Shown here: in pieces, positions 25,033 through 34,815 of the stretch
Position numbering within the stretch: position 1 is the first letter of the stretch
How the letters are laid out: every line of letters begins with the position of its first letter
Assembly: GCF_019038465.1 (NCBI RefSeq)
Contig: NZ_JAFKRH010000015.1
Span: forward strand, 124,001 to 188,000
Origin: Synechococcus sp. CCY 0621
GTDB lineage: Bacteria; Cyanobacteriota; Cyanobacteriia; PCC-6307; Cyanobiaceae
Length of the DNA: 64,000 bases
Direction: 5' to 3'
Program-made: the position numbers and the translations under genes
The notes under the pieces: model-generated
Seen by the model: the letters and a program-made list of their open reading frames with translations, nothing else
What the model was told of the DNA's origin: nothing
The model's database searches: none

Positions 25033-26553
25033 ATGGTCTTCGATTGGTTCAAACGGACGCTGGCCCAGCCCGCCCCGGAGCCCGAACCGCAGCCCGCTCC
25101 CGAGGCCGAGCCGGAGCCCGCAGCGGCGGCGCCTGCTGAGCCCCCGGTGGAACCCTCTGAGCCCGTGGGGGCTCCCACGCCAGCCCCAGCCGCTCCGGCC
25201 GGCGCCGGCGTCGACGAGGACGCCCTGGCCTGGGCGCGCCAGGCCTACGCCCGCCTCAAGGCCCAGCAGGAGGCGGCCAGCCCGGTGATGGCGGCGCCCG
25301 AGCCCGCCCCTCCGGCCGCCATCGAGCCGCCGTCAACCCCTGAGCCGGCGCCAGCGCCCGAGCCCGCACACCCTGCTGCTCCGCCCGTGGCCACGGGCCT
25401 GTCCCTGCTGGAGCAGGCCGCCGCCCAGCGCCAGCAGCGCCTCCAGGAGATCACCGCCCCCGCCGAGCCCGAGCCGGCCGCGGCGCCTGCCGCCGCAGCG
25501 ACTCCCTTGGCCGCAGAGGCCGATGCCGCCGACCCCAGCCTCGGGGCCTTTGATGCCACCTTCACCTGGTCGGCCGAGGTGCTGGCGGCCCAGGGACGGC
25601 GCGTCGAGGAGGTGTCCCTGGAGGAGATCGACTGGCTGGGCCGGTTGCGCCGCGGCCTGGAGAAGACCCGCAAGGGCTTCGTCACCCAGCTGCTGGAGAA
25701 CCTCGGCGACGATCCCCTCACCCCGGCGGTGCTCGACGATCTCGAGTCCACCCTGCTGCGCGCCGATGTGGGCGTGAAGGCCACCGACCAGGTGCTCGAA
25801 GCCCTGCGCCGCCGCCTCAACGAGGAGGTGGTGGATCCGGCCGAAGGCCTGCGCTTCCTCAAGGAGCAGCTGCGCGGCCTGCTGGACGCCCCCATCCGGG
25901 CCGGTGACACTGTCGTGCTGGCCCCCCAGCGCGAGCGGCTCAACGTCTGGCTGCTGGTCGGGGTGAACGGGGTCGGCAAGACCACCACCCTTGGCAAGCT
26001 GGCCAACCTGGCGGTGCGCAGCGGCTACACCTGCCTGATCGCTGCCGCCGACACCTTCCGGGCTGCAGCGGTGCAGCAGGTGAGCGTCTGGGGCGAGCGC
26101 AGCGGTGTGGCGGTGGTGGCCAACCCCAGCGCCAATGCCGATCCGGCGGCCGTCGTCTACGACGCCATCGGCGCCGCCCGCTCCAAGGGCACCGAGCTGG
26201 TGCTGGTGGACACGGCTGGCCGGCTGCAGACCAAGCACAACCTGATGGAGGAACTGGGCAAGGTGCGGCGCACCATCACCAAGCTGGCGCCGGAAGCGGT
26301 GGTGGAGTCGTTGCTGGTGCTCGATGCCAGCCAGGGCCAGAACGGACTGCGACAGGCCATGGCCTTCGCCAGCGCCGCCGGCCTCACCGGGGTGGTGCTC
26401 ACCAAGCTCGATGGCAGCGCCCGCGGCGGCGTTGCCCTGGCGGTGGCCTCCGAGGCGGGGCTGCCGATCCGCTTCATCGGGGCCGGGGAGGGCATCCGCG
26501 ACCTGCGGCCTTTCAACAGCTTCGAGTTCGTCGAGGCGCTGCTGGCCTCCTGA
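25033..26553 (+). CDS. ftsY: Signal recognition particle receptor FtsY
   Basis: FtsY docks SRP-ribosome complexes at the membrane. The 506-residue protein has a long acidic, Pro/Ala-rich A domain (about residues 10-165). The NG GTPase domain follows, with G1 GVNGVGKTTTLGKLA, DTFRAAAVQQ, G3 DTAGRLQTKHN and G4 TKLDGSARGG. The extreme N-terminus MVFDWFKRTL is an amphipathic membrane-targeting helix. It begins 11 bases after nusB on the same strand. Confidence 0.96.
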   Translation: MVFDWFKRTLAQPAPEPEPQPAPEAEPEPAAAAPAEPPVEPSEPVGAPTPAPAAPAGAGVDEDALAWARQAYARLKAQQEAASPVMAAPEPAPPAAIEPPSTPEPAPAPEPAHPAAPPVATGLSLLEQAAAQRQQRLQEITAPAEPEPAAAPAAAATPLAAEADAADPSLGAFDATFTWSAEVLAAQGRRVEEVSLEEIDWLGRLRRGLEKTRKGFVTQLLENLGDDPLTPAVLDDLESTLLRADVGVKATDQVLEALRRRLNEEVVDPAEGLRFLKEQLRGLLDAPIRAGDTVVLAPQRERLNVWLLVGVNGVGKTTTLGKLANLAVRSGYTCLIAAADTFRAAAVQQVSVWGERSGVAVVANPSANADPAAVVYDAIGAARSKGTELVLVDTAGRLQTKHNLMEELGKVRRTITKLAPEAVVESLLVLDASQGQNGLRQAMAFASAAGLTGVVLTKLDGSARGGVALAVASEAGLPIRFIGAGEGIRDLRPFNSFEFVEALLAS

Positions 26554-26598
26554 GTTCCGCCAGCCGCTGCTACCTTGCGTGTCCTTTGCGGCCGCTCG

Positions 26599-28008
26599 GT
26601 GAGCAGCCAGCCGCCCCCGCAGCCCCTCTCCACCTCCGCACCGTCCCCGTCACCCGATCGGGGGGCGTCGCTCACGGCCTCGCTGCGCCAGCTGCTCGAC
26701 AGCCTCGGCCGGGAACAGCGCCGCAACCAGGAGCTGCTGGCGTCGCTGGCGTTCGCCCTGCGCAGCTACACCAACCTCAAGCGTTTCCTTGAGCTGGTGC
26801 CCCTGGTGGCCGCCCGGCTGGTGGAGGCCGAAGGCAGCCTGCTGGTGGTGTTCCATGCCGATGGCCGGCTCTGGCGCGAGCAGCTCCAGGCCACCGCCGG
26901 TGAGCGCAGTGCCGAGGTGCTGCGCCAGCTGGCCGCCCTGCCCGATGGCCAGCTCCAGAACCAGGAGGGTGATGAGGCCGTCGCGGTGCTGCTCGACCCC
27001 CTGGTCCAGCGCCTGCTCGGCGCCCAGCAGGTCTTCGCCACTTCCGTGGTGGCCCGCAGTCGCCAGCGGGGCCGGCTGTACGTGTTCAGCGGCCGGCGCG
27101 GCTACAGCTGGAGCGACGTGCGCCGCCGCCACCTCCAGCTGGTGGCCGACCTCACCGGCGTGGCCCTCGAGAACGAGGTGCTGCAGCAGGACCGGCGCCG
27201 CCATGAACGGCTCGACCGCCAGCTGAGCATTGGCGCCGAAGTCCAGTCCCAGCTGCTCCCTGACCACTGCCCGGTGATCGATGGCGTCGAGCTGGCGGCC
27301 CTCTGCCGTCCGGCCTTCCAGGTGGGCGGCGACTACTACGACTTCATCCCCACCCAGCCCCAGCTCACCGGCCACCGGCGCGAGCAGGCCCCCTGGGCGC
27401 TGGTGATGGGAGATGTGATGGGCAAGGGGGTGCCGGCCGGCCTGCTGATGACCCTGCTGCGGGGCATGCTGCGGGCCGAGGTGCTCAGCGGCCTGCCCCC
27501 GGATCGCATCCTCCACGACCTCAACCAGCTGGCCCAGGAGGACCTGGCCCATTCGCACCGCTTCGTCACCCTCTTCTATTCCGACTACGACCCCCGCACC
27601 CGTCTGTTGCGTTACGCCAACGCCGCCCACAACCCGCCGCTGGTGTGGCGGCGCCAGATGGGCCGGGTGGAGCGGCTCGACACCCCCGGCCTGCTGATCG
27701 GTCTGCAGAGCGAGGCGGAATACGGCTGCGGCGAACTGCAGCTGGAGCCGGGTGATGTGATCCTGTACTACACGGATGGCGTCACCGAAGCCAGTGGCTT
27801 CAGCGGTGAGCGCTTCGATGAGGAGCGGCTGGTGCGGGCCTTCCATGGCGCCTGCCGGGCGGCCCATGAGGCCCAGACGATCCTGGACCGGCTGTTCGAG
27901 CGCCTCGACCGTTTCGTCGGCAGCGACCGCCGCCTCGAGGACGATGCCTCGATGGTGGTGCTGAAGGTGCGAGACGGGGTGGTGCTGCCCTCCCTGCCCC
28001 CGACCTGA
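26599..28008 (+). CDS. PP2C-type (RsbU/SpoIIE) phosphatase with GAF-like sensor
   Basis: The protein has about 469 residues. The N-terminal 200 residues form a GAF-like sensor with LVEAEGSLLVVFHADGRLW. The C-terminal domain is a SpoIIE/RsbU phosphatase: GGDYYDF, MGDVMGKGVPAGLLMTLLRG, YANAAHNPP and the acidic metal-binding end YYTDGVTEASG. Such proteins dephosphorylate anti-sigma antagonists in partner-switching pathways. Synechococcus relatives start near GTG 26599, chosen here. TTG 26575 would add eight residues. Confidence 0.85.
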   Translation: MSSQPPPQPLSTSAPSPSPDRGASLTASLRQLLDSLGREQRRNQELLASLAFALRSYTNLKRFLELVPLVAARLVEAEGSLLVVFHADGRLWREQLQATAGERSAEVLRQLAALPDGQLQNQEGDEAVAVLLDPLVQRLLGAQQVFATSVVARSRQRGRLYVFSGRRGYSWSDVRRRHLQLVADLTGVALENEVLQQDRRRHERLDRQLSIGAEVQSQLLPDHCPVIDGVELAALCRPAFQVGGDYYDFIPTQPQLTGHRREQAPWALVMGDVMGKGVPAGLLMTLLRGMLRAEVLSGLPPDRILHDLNQLAQEDLAHSHRFVTLFYSDYDPRTRLLRYANAAHNPPLVWRRQMGRVERLDTPGLLIGLQSEAEYGCGELQLEPGDVILYYTDGVTEASGFSGERFDEERLVRAFHGACRAAHEAQTILDRLFERLDRFVGSDRRLEDDASMVVLKVRDGVVLPSLPPT

Positions 28009-28046
28009 GACGAATGGCAAGCTGAAGGGCTGCCCGGAACCCCGTG

Positions 28047-29447
28047 ATGGCTGCTGACCCCTCCCCCACCACCTGGAGCGATCGCTTTGAGCAGGGTCTG
28101 CATCCGGCGATCGAGCGGTTCAACGCCTCGATCGGTTTCGACATCGCCTTGCTGCAGGAGGATCTCGACGGCTCCATCGCCCATGCCCGCATGCTGGGCC
28201 GCTGTGGCGTCATCACCGCCCAGGAAGCCGAGCGCCTGATCGAGGGGCTCGAGGCGATCCGGGCCGAGGCGGCCGCCGGCAGCTTCACGCCGGGCCTCGA
28301 GGCGGAGGACGTGCATTTCGCCGTGGAGCGGCGGCTGATCGAACGGCTCGGCTCCCTCGGCAAGAAGCTGCACACGGGCCGCAGCCGCAACGACCAGGTG
28401 GGCACCGACCTGCGCCTGTGGCTGCGGCGCCGCATCGACCACATCGATGCCGCCCTGGTGCGCTTCGAGCGGGCCCTGCTGGCCCAGGCCGACGCCCACC
28501 CCGACACCCTCATCCCCGGCTACACGCACCTGCAGCGGGCCCAGCCGGTCTGCCTGGCCCACCACCTGCTGGCCTACGTCGAGATGGCCGAACGTGACCG
28601 CCAGCGTCTGGCCGACGTGCGTCGCCGCGTCAACATCTGCCCCCTCGGGGCGGCGGCCCTGGCGGGGACCTCGGTGCCGATCGATCGCCGCCAGACCGCC
28701 GCCGAGCTGGGCTTCGAGGCGATCTACGCCAACAGCCTCGATGCGGTGAGTGATCGCGACTTCACCGTCGAGACAATGGCGGCCCTGTCTCTGGTGATGG
28801 CCCACCTCAGCCGCCTGGCGGAGGAGGTGATCCTCTGGGCCAGCGAGGAATTCGGCTTCGTGGGGCTCACCGACCGCTGCGCCACCGGCAGCAGCCTGAT
28901 GCCCCAGAAAAAGAACCCCGATGTGCCCGAACTGGTGCGCGGCAAGAGCGGCCGCGTCTTCGGCCATCTGATGGGGCTTCTCACGATGATCAAGGGTCTG
29001 CCCCTCGCCTACAACAAGGACTTCCAGGAAGACAAGGAAGCCCTGTTCGATGGGGTGCGCACCTGCCTTGATTGTCTTGAGGCGATGGCCGTGCTGTTCG
29101 AGGAAGGGCTCGCGTTCCGCCCCGCCCGGCTGGAGGCCGCCGTGGCCGCCGATTATTCCAACGCCACCGACGTCGCCGACTATCTGGTGGCCCGCGGGGT
29201 GCCCTTTCGGGAGGCTTATCAGCTGGTCGGAGGGCTGGTGAAGGCCTGCCTGGCGGAACAGCGGCTGCTGGCCGATCTGCCCCTGGAGCGCTGGCAGGAG
29301 CTGCATCCCTCCTTCGAGGCGGACATCCATGCCGTGATCGCGCCGCGGCAGGTGGTGGCCGCACGGCGCAGCGAAGGTGGCACGGGCTTCGAGCGGGTGG
29401 CCGAGCAGCTGCGGCACGCCCGGGAGCGGCTGGATTCGACCCCCTGA
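28047..29447 (+). CDS. argH: Argininosuccinate lyase
   Basis: ArgH splits argininosuccinate into arginine and fumarate. The 466-residue protein contains the superfamily signature [13 protein letters not shown], with its catalytic Ser loop. Conserved regions [16 protein letters not shown] and [12 protein letters not shown] are also present. ATG 28047 follows a GTG at 28044 by one codon. The gene is 38 bases after the phosphatase on the same strand. Confidence 0.96.
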   Translation: MAADPSPTTWSDRFEQGLHPAIERFNASIGFDIALLQEDLDGSIAHARMLGRCGVITAQEAERLIEGLEAIRAEAAAGSFTPGLEAEDVHFAVERRLIERLGSLGKKLHTGRSRNDQVGTDLRLWLRRRIDHIDAALVRFERALLAQADAHPDTLIPGYTHLQRAQPVCLAHHLLAYVEMAERDRQRLADVRRRVNICPLGAAALAGTSVPIDRRQTAAELGFEAIYANSLDAVSDRDFTVETMAALSLVMAHLSRLAEEVILWASEEFGFVGLTDRCATGSSLMPQKKNPDVPELVRGKSGRVFGHLMGLLTMIKGLPLAYNKDFQEDKEALFDGVRTCLDCLEAMAVLFEEGLAFRPARLEAAVAADYSNATDVADYLVARGVPFREAYQLVGGLVKACLAEQRLLADLPLERWQELHPSFEADIHAVIAPRQVVAARRSEGGTGFERVAEQLRHARERLDSTP

Positions 29448-29577
29448 GGCGCGCCCCCCATCCTCCCCTGGCCCCCTGGCGCTGGCTGGGCGGGCAGGCG
29501 TTGGAATCGCGCGTCTCCGTCTAACCTTGGCGGGTCTCAGGCGCCTGCGCGCGCCATCGGTTCCCCCTCATCGGTCA

Positions 29578-30099
29578 GTGAGTATTTTCGTCGGCAATCT
29601 TCCCTTCCGCGCTGAGCAGGAGGACGTGGCTGAGTTGTTCGCTCCCTTTGGAGCCGTGGTCAACTGCTCCCTGCCGCTGGAGCGTGACACCGGCCGCAAG
29701 CGCGGCTTCGCCTTCGTCGAGATGGCCGACGCTGAGACCGAGACCCGGGCCATTGATGCCCTCCAGGGCGCTGAGCTGATGGGCCGTCCCCTGCGCATCA
29801 ACAAGGCCGAACCCCGTAGTGGTGGCGGTGGTGGTGGCGGTGGCGCCCCGCGCCGGGGTGGCGGTGGCTACGGCGGTGGTGGTGGCGGTTATGGCGGCGG
29901 CGGTTACGGCGGTGGTGGCGATCGGGGTTCCGGTGCCAAGGGCTGGGAAGACCGCAGCTACGGCGGTGGCGGCGGTGCTGCAGGCGCTGGCGGTGCCGCC
30001 CCCGACGCCTTTGAAGCGGGTCGTTCGCGCCGGCGCCGCACCGGTGGCAGTGGTGGTGAGTATGGCGGTGGCGGCGATTACGGCGGCGCCGAGGGCTGA
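29578..30099 (+). CDS. Glycine-rich RRM RNA-binding protein
   Basis: The 173-residue protein has one RNA recognition motif (residues 1-80). RNP2 is SIFVGNLPF and RNP1 is KRGFAFVEM. The tail is a low-complexity Gly/Tyr/Arg region with repeated YGGGG units. Cyanobacterial Rbp proteins of this type respond to cold and bind mRNA. The GTG start at 29578 gives the normal family N-terminus. The 130 bases between argH and this start may hold a regulatory leader, but no motif was identified. Confidence 0.9.
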   Translation: MSIFVGNLPFRAEQEDVAELFAPFGAVVNCSLPLERDTGRKRGFAFVEMADAETETRAIDALQGAELMGRPLRINKAEPRSGGGGGGGGAPRRGGGGYGGGGGGYGGGGYGGGGDRGSGAKGWEDRSYGGGGGAAGAGGAAPDAFEAGRSRRRRTGGSGGEYGGGGDYGGAEG

Positions 30100-30127
30100 A
30101 GCGAGCGGGAACCCAGGCTGATCGGCG

Positions 30128-31150
30128 TCACAGGCCCCGTTCCTCCAGCTGCCTGGCGGCGGCCTCCAGCACCTCTGGGCCGGCGCCGGCCTTCGCGGCC
30201 TCCCGGGTCAGCCAGCCGCGCCAGCCGCGCGCCCCGCTGACCCCTTCCACCACCTGCACCAGGTGCCGGGCGATCGGCCACAGCCGTCCGCCCGCGACGC
30301 ACCAGCGCTCCGTGTGGGGCAGCACCCCCCGGAGCACCGTCGAGGCCCGGGCCTCCTCGGCGCCCCCATCCCCGAAGATCTGCCGGTCCACACCCGCCCA
30401 GCGCAGGGGGTGGGCGTAGGCGGCCCTTCCCACCATCACCCCATCCACCCAGGCCAGCTGCTCCCGGCAGGGTGCAAGCTCCTCAAGGCCGCCGTTCAGT
30501 TCGATCCGCAGCGCCGGCCGCTCCTGTTTGAGGCGGTGCACCAGATCCCAGCGCAGGGGAGGCACGGTGCGGTTCTGCTTCGGATCGAGGCCGTTCAGCC
30601 AGGCCTTGCGGGCATGGACGGCGAAGCGGGCGGCGCCGGCCGCGGCCAGGGTGTCCACGAAGGCCAGCAGTTCGGCGTAGGAATCCCGCTCGTCGATGCC
30701 GATGCGGTGCTTCACCGTCACCGGCAGGGGCGTGGCTGCCGCCATCGCCGCCACGCAGCGGGCCACCCGCTCCGGCTCCGCCATCAGGCAGGCCCCGAAG
30801 CGGCCCTGCTGCACCTTTTCGCTGGGGCAGCCCAGGTTCAGGTTGATTTCGTCATAGCCCCAGGCGGCCCCCATCCGGGCGGCCTCCGCCAGCAGCTCCG
30901 GGTCGTCGCCCCCCAGCTGCAGCACCAGCGGGTGCTCGATCGGATCGAACCCCAGCAGCCGCTCCAGCCGCTGCTGCCGCTCCCCCATCCGGGAGGCGGA
31001 ACCGTCTCGGGCGATGTGGTGCAGCGCCCGGGCCACCACCATCTCGGAATAGAGCAGGCAGTGCCGGCTGACCTGCCGCATCAGCACCCGGAAGTGCCGA
31101 TCGGTGCAGTCCAGCATGGGCGCCACACTGAAGCGGTAGTTGTGCTCCAT
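30128..31150 (-). CDS. dusA: tRNA-dihydrouridine synthase (DusA-type)
   Basis: Dus enzymes reduce uridines in the tRNA D loop using FMN and NADPH. The 340-residue protein starts NYRFSVAPMLDCTDRHFRVL and contains LNLGCPSEKVQQGRFGACL, whose Cys is the proton donor. KHRIGIDERDSYAEL is also present. The ATG at 31150 is six bases from the start of the divergent flavoprotein. The open frame continues upstream, but the family start fits here. Confidence 0.9.
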   Translation of the reverse strand: MEHNYRFSVAPMLDCTDRHFRVLMRQVSRHCLLYSEMVVARALHHIARDGSASRMGERQQRLERLLGFDPIEHPLVLQLGGDDPELLAEAARMGAAWGYDEINLNLGCPSEKVQQGRFGACLMAEPERVARCVAAMAAATPLPVTVKHRIGIDERDSYAELLAFVDTLAAAGAARFAVHARKAWLNGLDPKQNRTVPPLRWDLVHRLKQERPALRIELNGGLEELAPCREQLAWVDGVMVGRAAYAHPLRWAGVDRQIFGDGGAEEARASTVLRGVLPHTERWCVAGGRLWPIARHLVQVVEGVSGARGWRGWLTREAAKAGAGPEVLEAAARQLEERGL

Positions 31151-31156
31151 CGCCCC

Positions 31157-32443
31157 ATGCTGCCCAGCCGTGCCTCCGTGGTGGTGGTGGGAGGTGGTCC
31201 GGCAGGCTTCATGGCCGCCATTGCGGCGGCCGAAGCGGCCGGTGGCCGCTTCCCCGGGGGCGTGCTGCTGCTGGAGTCCACCCCCGAACCGCTGCACAAG
31301 GTGCTGATCAGCGGCGGTGGTCGCTGCAACGTCACCCACGCCTGCTGGGATCCGCGGCTGCTGGTGGATCACTATCCCCGTGGCGGCAAGGCCCTGCGGG
31401 GGCCCTTCTCGCGTTTCGCCACCGGCGACACGGTGGCCTGGTTCCAGGCCCACGGCCTTGAGCTGGTGGAGGAGCCCGACGGCCGCCTGTTTCCCCGCTC
31501 CAACCGCTCTAGCTCGGTGGTTGAGACCCTGCGCCGGGCGGCGATCGCCACCGGGGTGGTGCTGCACACGGCCCAGGCGGGCCAGACGGCCCAGGCCCTC
31601 CCCGGCGGGGGCTTCCGGCTGCGGTTGCGCTCGGGGGCCGAGCTGGAGGCCGAGCACCTGGTGCTGGCCACGGGCAGCCACCCCAGCGGCCTCCGCATCG
31701 CCGCCTCCCTGGGCCATGGCCTGGTGGCGCCGGTGCCCTCCCTGTTCACCCTCACCCTGGCCGATCACCCCCTGGTGGACCTGGCCGGGGTGGCCATGGA
31801 CCCGGTGCAGCTGGAGCTGCTGCTCACGCCCCTGCCGGGAATCGCCGCCACCGCCACCAAGCCCCAGCGGCAACGGGGGCCGGTGCTGATCACCCACTGG
31901 GGTCTCAGCGGTCCGGCCACCCTGCGGCTCACGGCCTTCGCCGCCCGCGCCCTGCGGGAACGCCGCTACCGGGCCGGGCTCCGGGTCGACTGGACCGGTG
32001 GCCGCAAGCCGGCGGAGCTGGAGGGGTGGTTCGCCGATGCCCGCCTTGAACAGGCCCGCCGTCAGCTTGGCAACTGGCGCCCGTGGCCCGACCTCAGCCG
32101 CCGCCTCTGGCTGCACCTGCTGGCCCTGGTAGGCGTCGACGCCAGCCTGCGCTGGGCCGATCTGCCCCGCCGCAGCGAGCAGGCCCTGATCACCGCCCTG
32201 CGGGACAGCCGCTACCAGATCTCAGGCCGGGGACCCTTCGGCGAGGAGTTCGTGACCGCCGGGGGTATCCCCCTGTCGGAAGTCAACCTGGCCACGATGG
32301 AGAGCCGGGTTCAGCCGGGGCTGTTCCTGGTGGGGGAGCTGCTGGATGTGGACGGGGTGACAGGTGGCTTCAATTTCCAGCACTGCTGGAGTTCGGGCTG
32401 GCTGGCGGGGCAGGCGCTGGCGGCTCAGCGCACGTGCTCGTAG
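31157..32443 (+). CDS. BaiN/HI0933-like NAD(P)/FAD-dependent oxidoreductase
   Basis: This is a 428-residue flavoprotein. The FAD dinucleotide motif is VVVVGGGPAGFMAAI. SGGGRCNVTHACWD and a C-terminal GVTGGFNFQHCWSSGWLAG, which closes over FAD, are typical of this family. The substrate is not established for most members. The last 19 bases overlap the convergent pilC gene. Its start is only six bases from dusA, so both promoters must lie inside the opposing gene. Confidence 0.88.
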   Translation: MLPSRASVVVVGGGPAGFMAAIAAAEAAGGRFPGGVLLLESTPEPLHKVLISGGGRCNVTHACWDPRLLVDHYPRGGKALRGPFSRFATGDTVAWFQAHGLELVEEPDGRLFPRSNRSSSVVETLRRAAIATGVVLHTAQAGQTAQALPGGGFRLRLRSGAELEAEHLVLATGSHPSGLRIAASLGHGLVAPVPSLFTLTLADHPLVDLAGVAMDPVQLELLLTPLPGIAATATKPQRQRGPVLITHWGLSGPATLRLTAFAARALRERRYRAGLRVDWTGGRKPAELEGWFADARLEQARRQLGNWRPWPDLSRRLWLHLLALVGVDASLRWADLPRRSEQALITALRDSRYQISGRGPFGEEFVTAGGIPLSEVNLATMESRVQPGLFLVGELLDVDGVTGGFNFQHCWSSGWLAGQALAAQRTCS

Positions 32444-33675
32444 ATCGAGAACATCGGCAGGTACATCGCCAGCAACACCGATCCGACGATGATGCCCACC
32501 AGCACGATCATGGCTGGCTCAAGCATGGACGTCATGGCTTTCACCATGGTGGTCACCTCGTCTTCGTAGAAGTCGGCCACCTTGGAGAGCATGGCGTCCA
32601 TCTCGCCGGTTTCTTCACCGATAGCGAGCATGTTGACGCACATCTCTGGGAACACGTTCTTCAACCGCAGGGCGGCGCTGAGTGGCATGCCTTCGCTCAC
32701 CTCATTCTTGCAGGAAATGATGGCATCGGAAATCACGGAATTGGTGGCCGTTTCCCTCACGATCTCCAGGGAAAGAAGAATCGGAACACCAGCCTTGGAG
32801 AGGGAGCTCAGGGTGCGGCAGAACTGGGCACTCGCCGTTTTTACGAGCAGCTCCCCGAACAGAGGCAGCTTCAGCATCAGACCATCAATCTGACGTCGCC
32901 CGATCGGCGTTTTGTAGGTGGCCACCACCCAGAAGGCAAAGCCCACCAGACCCCCGAGCAGGATCAGGGCCTTCCAGGAGCGCAGAAACTCACTGAGGTT
33001 CAGCATCATCTGGGTGAACAGGGGCAACTCTGCCCCCAGCTGATCGAAGACGCTGGAAAAGGTCGGGATCAGGAAGATGGTCATGCCCAGGAACACCGCG
33101 ATCGCGATCACCAGCACGGTGACTGGATAGCTCATGGCTCCCTTGATCTGATTCTGGAGCTTGGCGTTGTCCTCCAGCAGCTTGGCCAGGCGCTTGAGGG
33201 TGTCGTCAAGGACGCCGCCGGCTTCCCCCGCTTCCACCAGGGCGATGCTGAGGTTGTCGAACACCTTCGGCCAGCGGCGCATCGAATTGCCCAGGCTGTC
33301 CCCCTGGTTCACGTCCTGGGTCATGCCTGCCAGGGCCATGCGCATCTTTTTCGAGCGCTGCTGCATCCGCATCAGGTCGAGGCTGCGCAGGATGGGCACG
33401 CCTGCGTCCACCAGGGCAGAGAGCTTGTTGGCGAACAGGGCCTTGTCCCGGATCGTCACCGGGCCCTCCAGCAGGTCAGCCAGGCCGCTGAAGGAGGAGG
33501 TCGCTTTCTTGGCGCCCCCCTGGGGAATCTTCGGCGCCTCCTTGCGCACCAGGGTGTTCGGCAGGATGCCGCGGCGGCGAAGCTCCCGCCGGGCCACCGA
33601 AGGGTTGTCCGCCGTGAGCGTCATTTCCCGGCGCTGGCCGGACTTGGTGGTGTAGGTGACGACGAAGGCGGTCAT
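32425..33675 (-). CDS. pilC: Type IV pilus inner-membrane platform protein PilC
   Basis: PilC (GspF family) anchors the pilus motor ATPases at the inner membrane. The 416-residue protein has the N-terminal KFVVTYTTKSG-like domain and two copies of the GspF cytoplasmic domain (GVPILRSLDLMRMQ and GVPILLSLEIVRET). Transmembrane helices lie near 165-190, 215-238 and the C-terminus. It is the last gene of the pilB-pilT-pilC set, 55 bases after pilT. Confidence 0.93.
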   Translation of the reverse strand: MTAFVVTYTTKSGQRREMTLTADNPSVARRELRRRGILPNTLVRKEAPKIPQGGAKKATSSFSGLADLLEGPVTIRDKALFANKLSALVDAGVPILRSLDLMRMQQRSKKMRMALAGMTQDVNQGDSLGNSMRRWPKVFDNLSIALVEAGEAGGVLDDTLKRLAKLLEDNAKLQNQIKGAMSYPVTVLVIAIAVFLGMTIFLIPTFSSVFDQLGAELPLFTQMMLNLSEFLRSWKALILLGGLVGFAFWVVATYKTPIGRRQIDGLMLKLPLFGELLVKTASAQFCRTLSSLSKAGVPILLSLEIVRETATNSVISDAIISCKNEVSEGMPLSAALRLKNVFPEMCVNMLAIGEETGEMDAMLSKVADFYEDEVTTMVKAMTSMLEPAMIVLVGIIVGSVLLAMYLPMFSIYEHVR

Positions 33676-33730
33676 GGCGGCGCTCGGGTGAAACGGGGAT
33701 CGGCGTCCGGGGCAGGGGATCAGGGGACCA

Positions 33731-34810
33731 TCATCGGTCGAGAAGCCTGACCAGCTCATCCGGTTTGGTGGTTTTCAGCAGGGCCTCGTCGCGGCTGACT
33801 TTGCCGTCTTCCACCAGATTGGCGAGGGCGCGTTCAAGCGTCTGCATGCCCTGGTTGGCGCCGGTCTGGATCTGGGAATAGAGCTGGGAGCTCTTGCCTT
33901 CCCGGATCAGGTTGGCGATGGCTGGGGTGTTGATCATGATCTCCTGGGCCATCACCCGGCCGAAGGCCCCATTGCTGGTGGGCTCGGCGCTTTTGCAGAG
34001 GGTCTGGGAGAAGACCGCCAGCAGGCTGCCGCTGAGCTGCACCCGGATCTGGGTCTGCTGGCCGGCGGGGAACACGTCCACCATCCGGTCCACGGTCTGG
34101 GAGGCGGAACTGGTGTGCAGGGTGCCGAAGACGAGGTGGCCGGTTTCGGCAGCGGTGATGGCCAGCTGGATCGTTTCCAGGTCGCGCAGTTCGCCCACAA
34201 GGATCACATCGGGATCTTCACGCAGGGCCGCCCGCAGGGCATTGGAGAAACTGCGGGTGTCCTCGTTGAGCTCCCTCTGGTGAATGATCGACTTGACGTT
34301 CTTGTAGGTGAATTCGATCGGATCCTCGATCGTGAGGATGTGTTCCGAACGGGTGGCGTTGATGTGCTCGATCAGCGCGGCCAGGGTGGTGGTCTTGCCG
34401 GAACCGGTGGGACCGGTGACCAGGACGAGACCCTTGGGTTTGTTGCTGATCTCCTCGACGATCGGCGGCAGCCCGAGTTTCTCCAGGCTGGGGATCGAGT
34501 TGCCGAGGGCCCGCAGGCAGGCGGCATAGGTGCCCCGCTGGCGGTAGACGTTGATGCGGAAACGGGCGACACCCTTGAGGCCGTAGGAGCAGTCCAGTTC
34601 CCAGTTCTGCTCGAGGTTCTTGCGCTGGGCGTTGTTGAGCAGGGAGAAGATCAGTCGGTTGCAGCTCTCCTCGCTGAGGTTCGTGTCCTGGACGATGGGC
34701 CTCAGCTGACCGCTGAAGCGGCCATAGGGTGGATTCCCCGCGGACAGGTGCAGGTCGCTGCCTCCGGCCTTCACCAGTTCCTGCATCAGGTCCTCGATCA
34801 GAAGGTCCAT
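33731..34810 (-). CDS. pilT: Type IV pilus retraction ATPase PilT
   Basis: PilT powers pilus retraction for twitching and phototaxis. The 359-residue protein has Walker A GPTGSGKTTTLAAL, the Asp box EDPIEF, Walker B ILVGELRDLE and His box HLVFGTLHTSS, plus AIRNLIREGK-like AIANLIREGKSSQL. ATG 34810 gives MDLLIEDLMQEL and follows the pilB stop by five bases. An ATG at 34855 would overlap pilB and is less likely. Confidence 0.94.
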   Translation of the reverse strand: MDLLIEDLMQELVKAGGSDLHLSAGNPPYGRFSGQLRPIVQDTNLSEESCNRLIFSLLNNAQRKNLEQNWELDCSYGLKGVARFRINVYRQRGTYAACLRALGNSIPSLEKLGLPPIVEEISNKPKGLVLVTGPTGSGKTTTLAALIEHINATRSEHILTIEDPIEFTYKNVKSIIHQRELNEDTRSFSNALRAALREDPDVILVGELRDLETIQLAITAAETGHLVFGTLHTSSASQTVDRMVDVFPAGQQTQIRVQLSGSLLAVFSQTLCKSAEPTSNGAFGRVMAQEIMINTPAIANLIREGKSSQLYSQIQTGANQGMQTLERALANLVEDGKVSRDEALLKTTKPDELVRLLDR

Positions 34811-34815
34811 TCCGC

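Noticed and set aside
29815-30095. GGTGGCGG repeats as a possible CRISPR or tandem repeat
   Set aside because: They encode the glycine-rich tail of the RNA-binding protein; no spacers or regular unit length.
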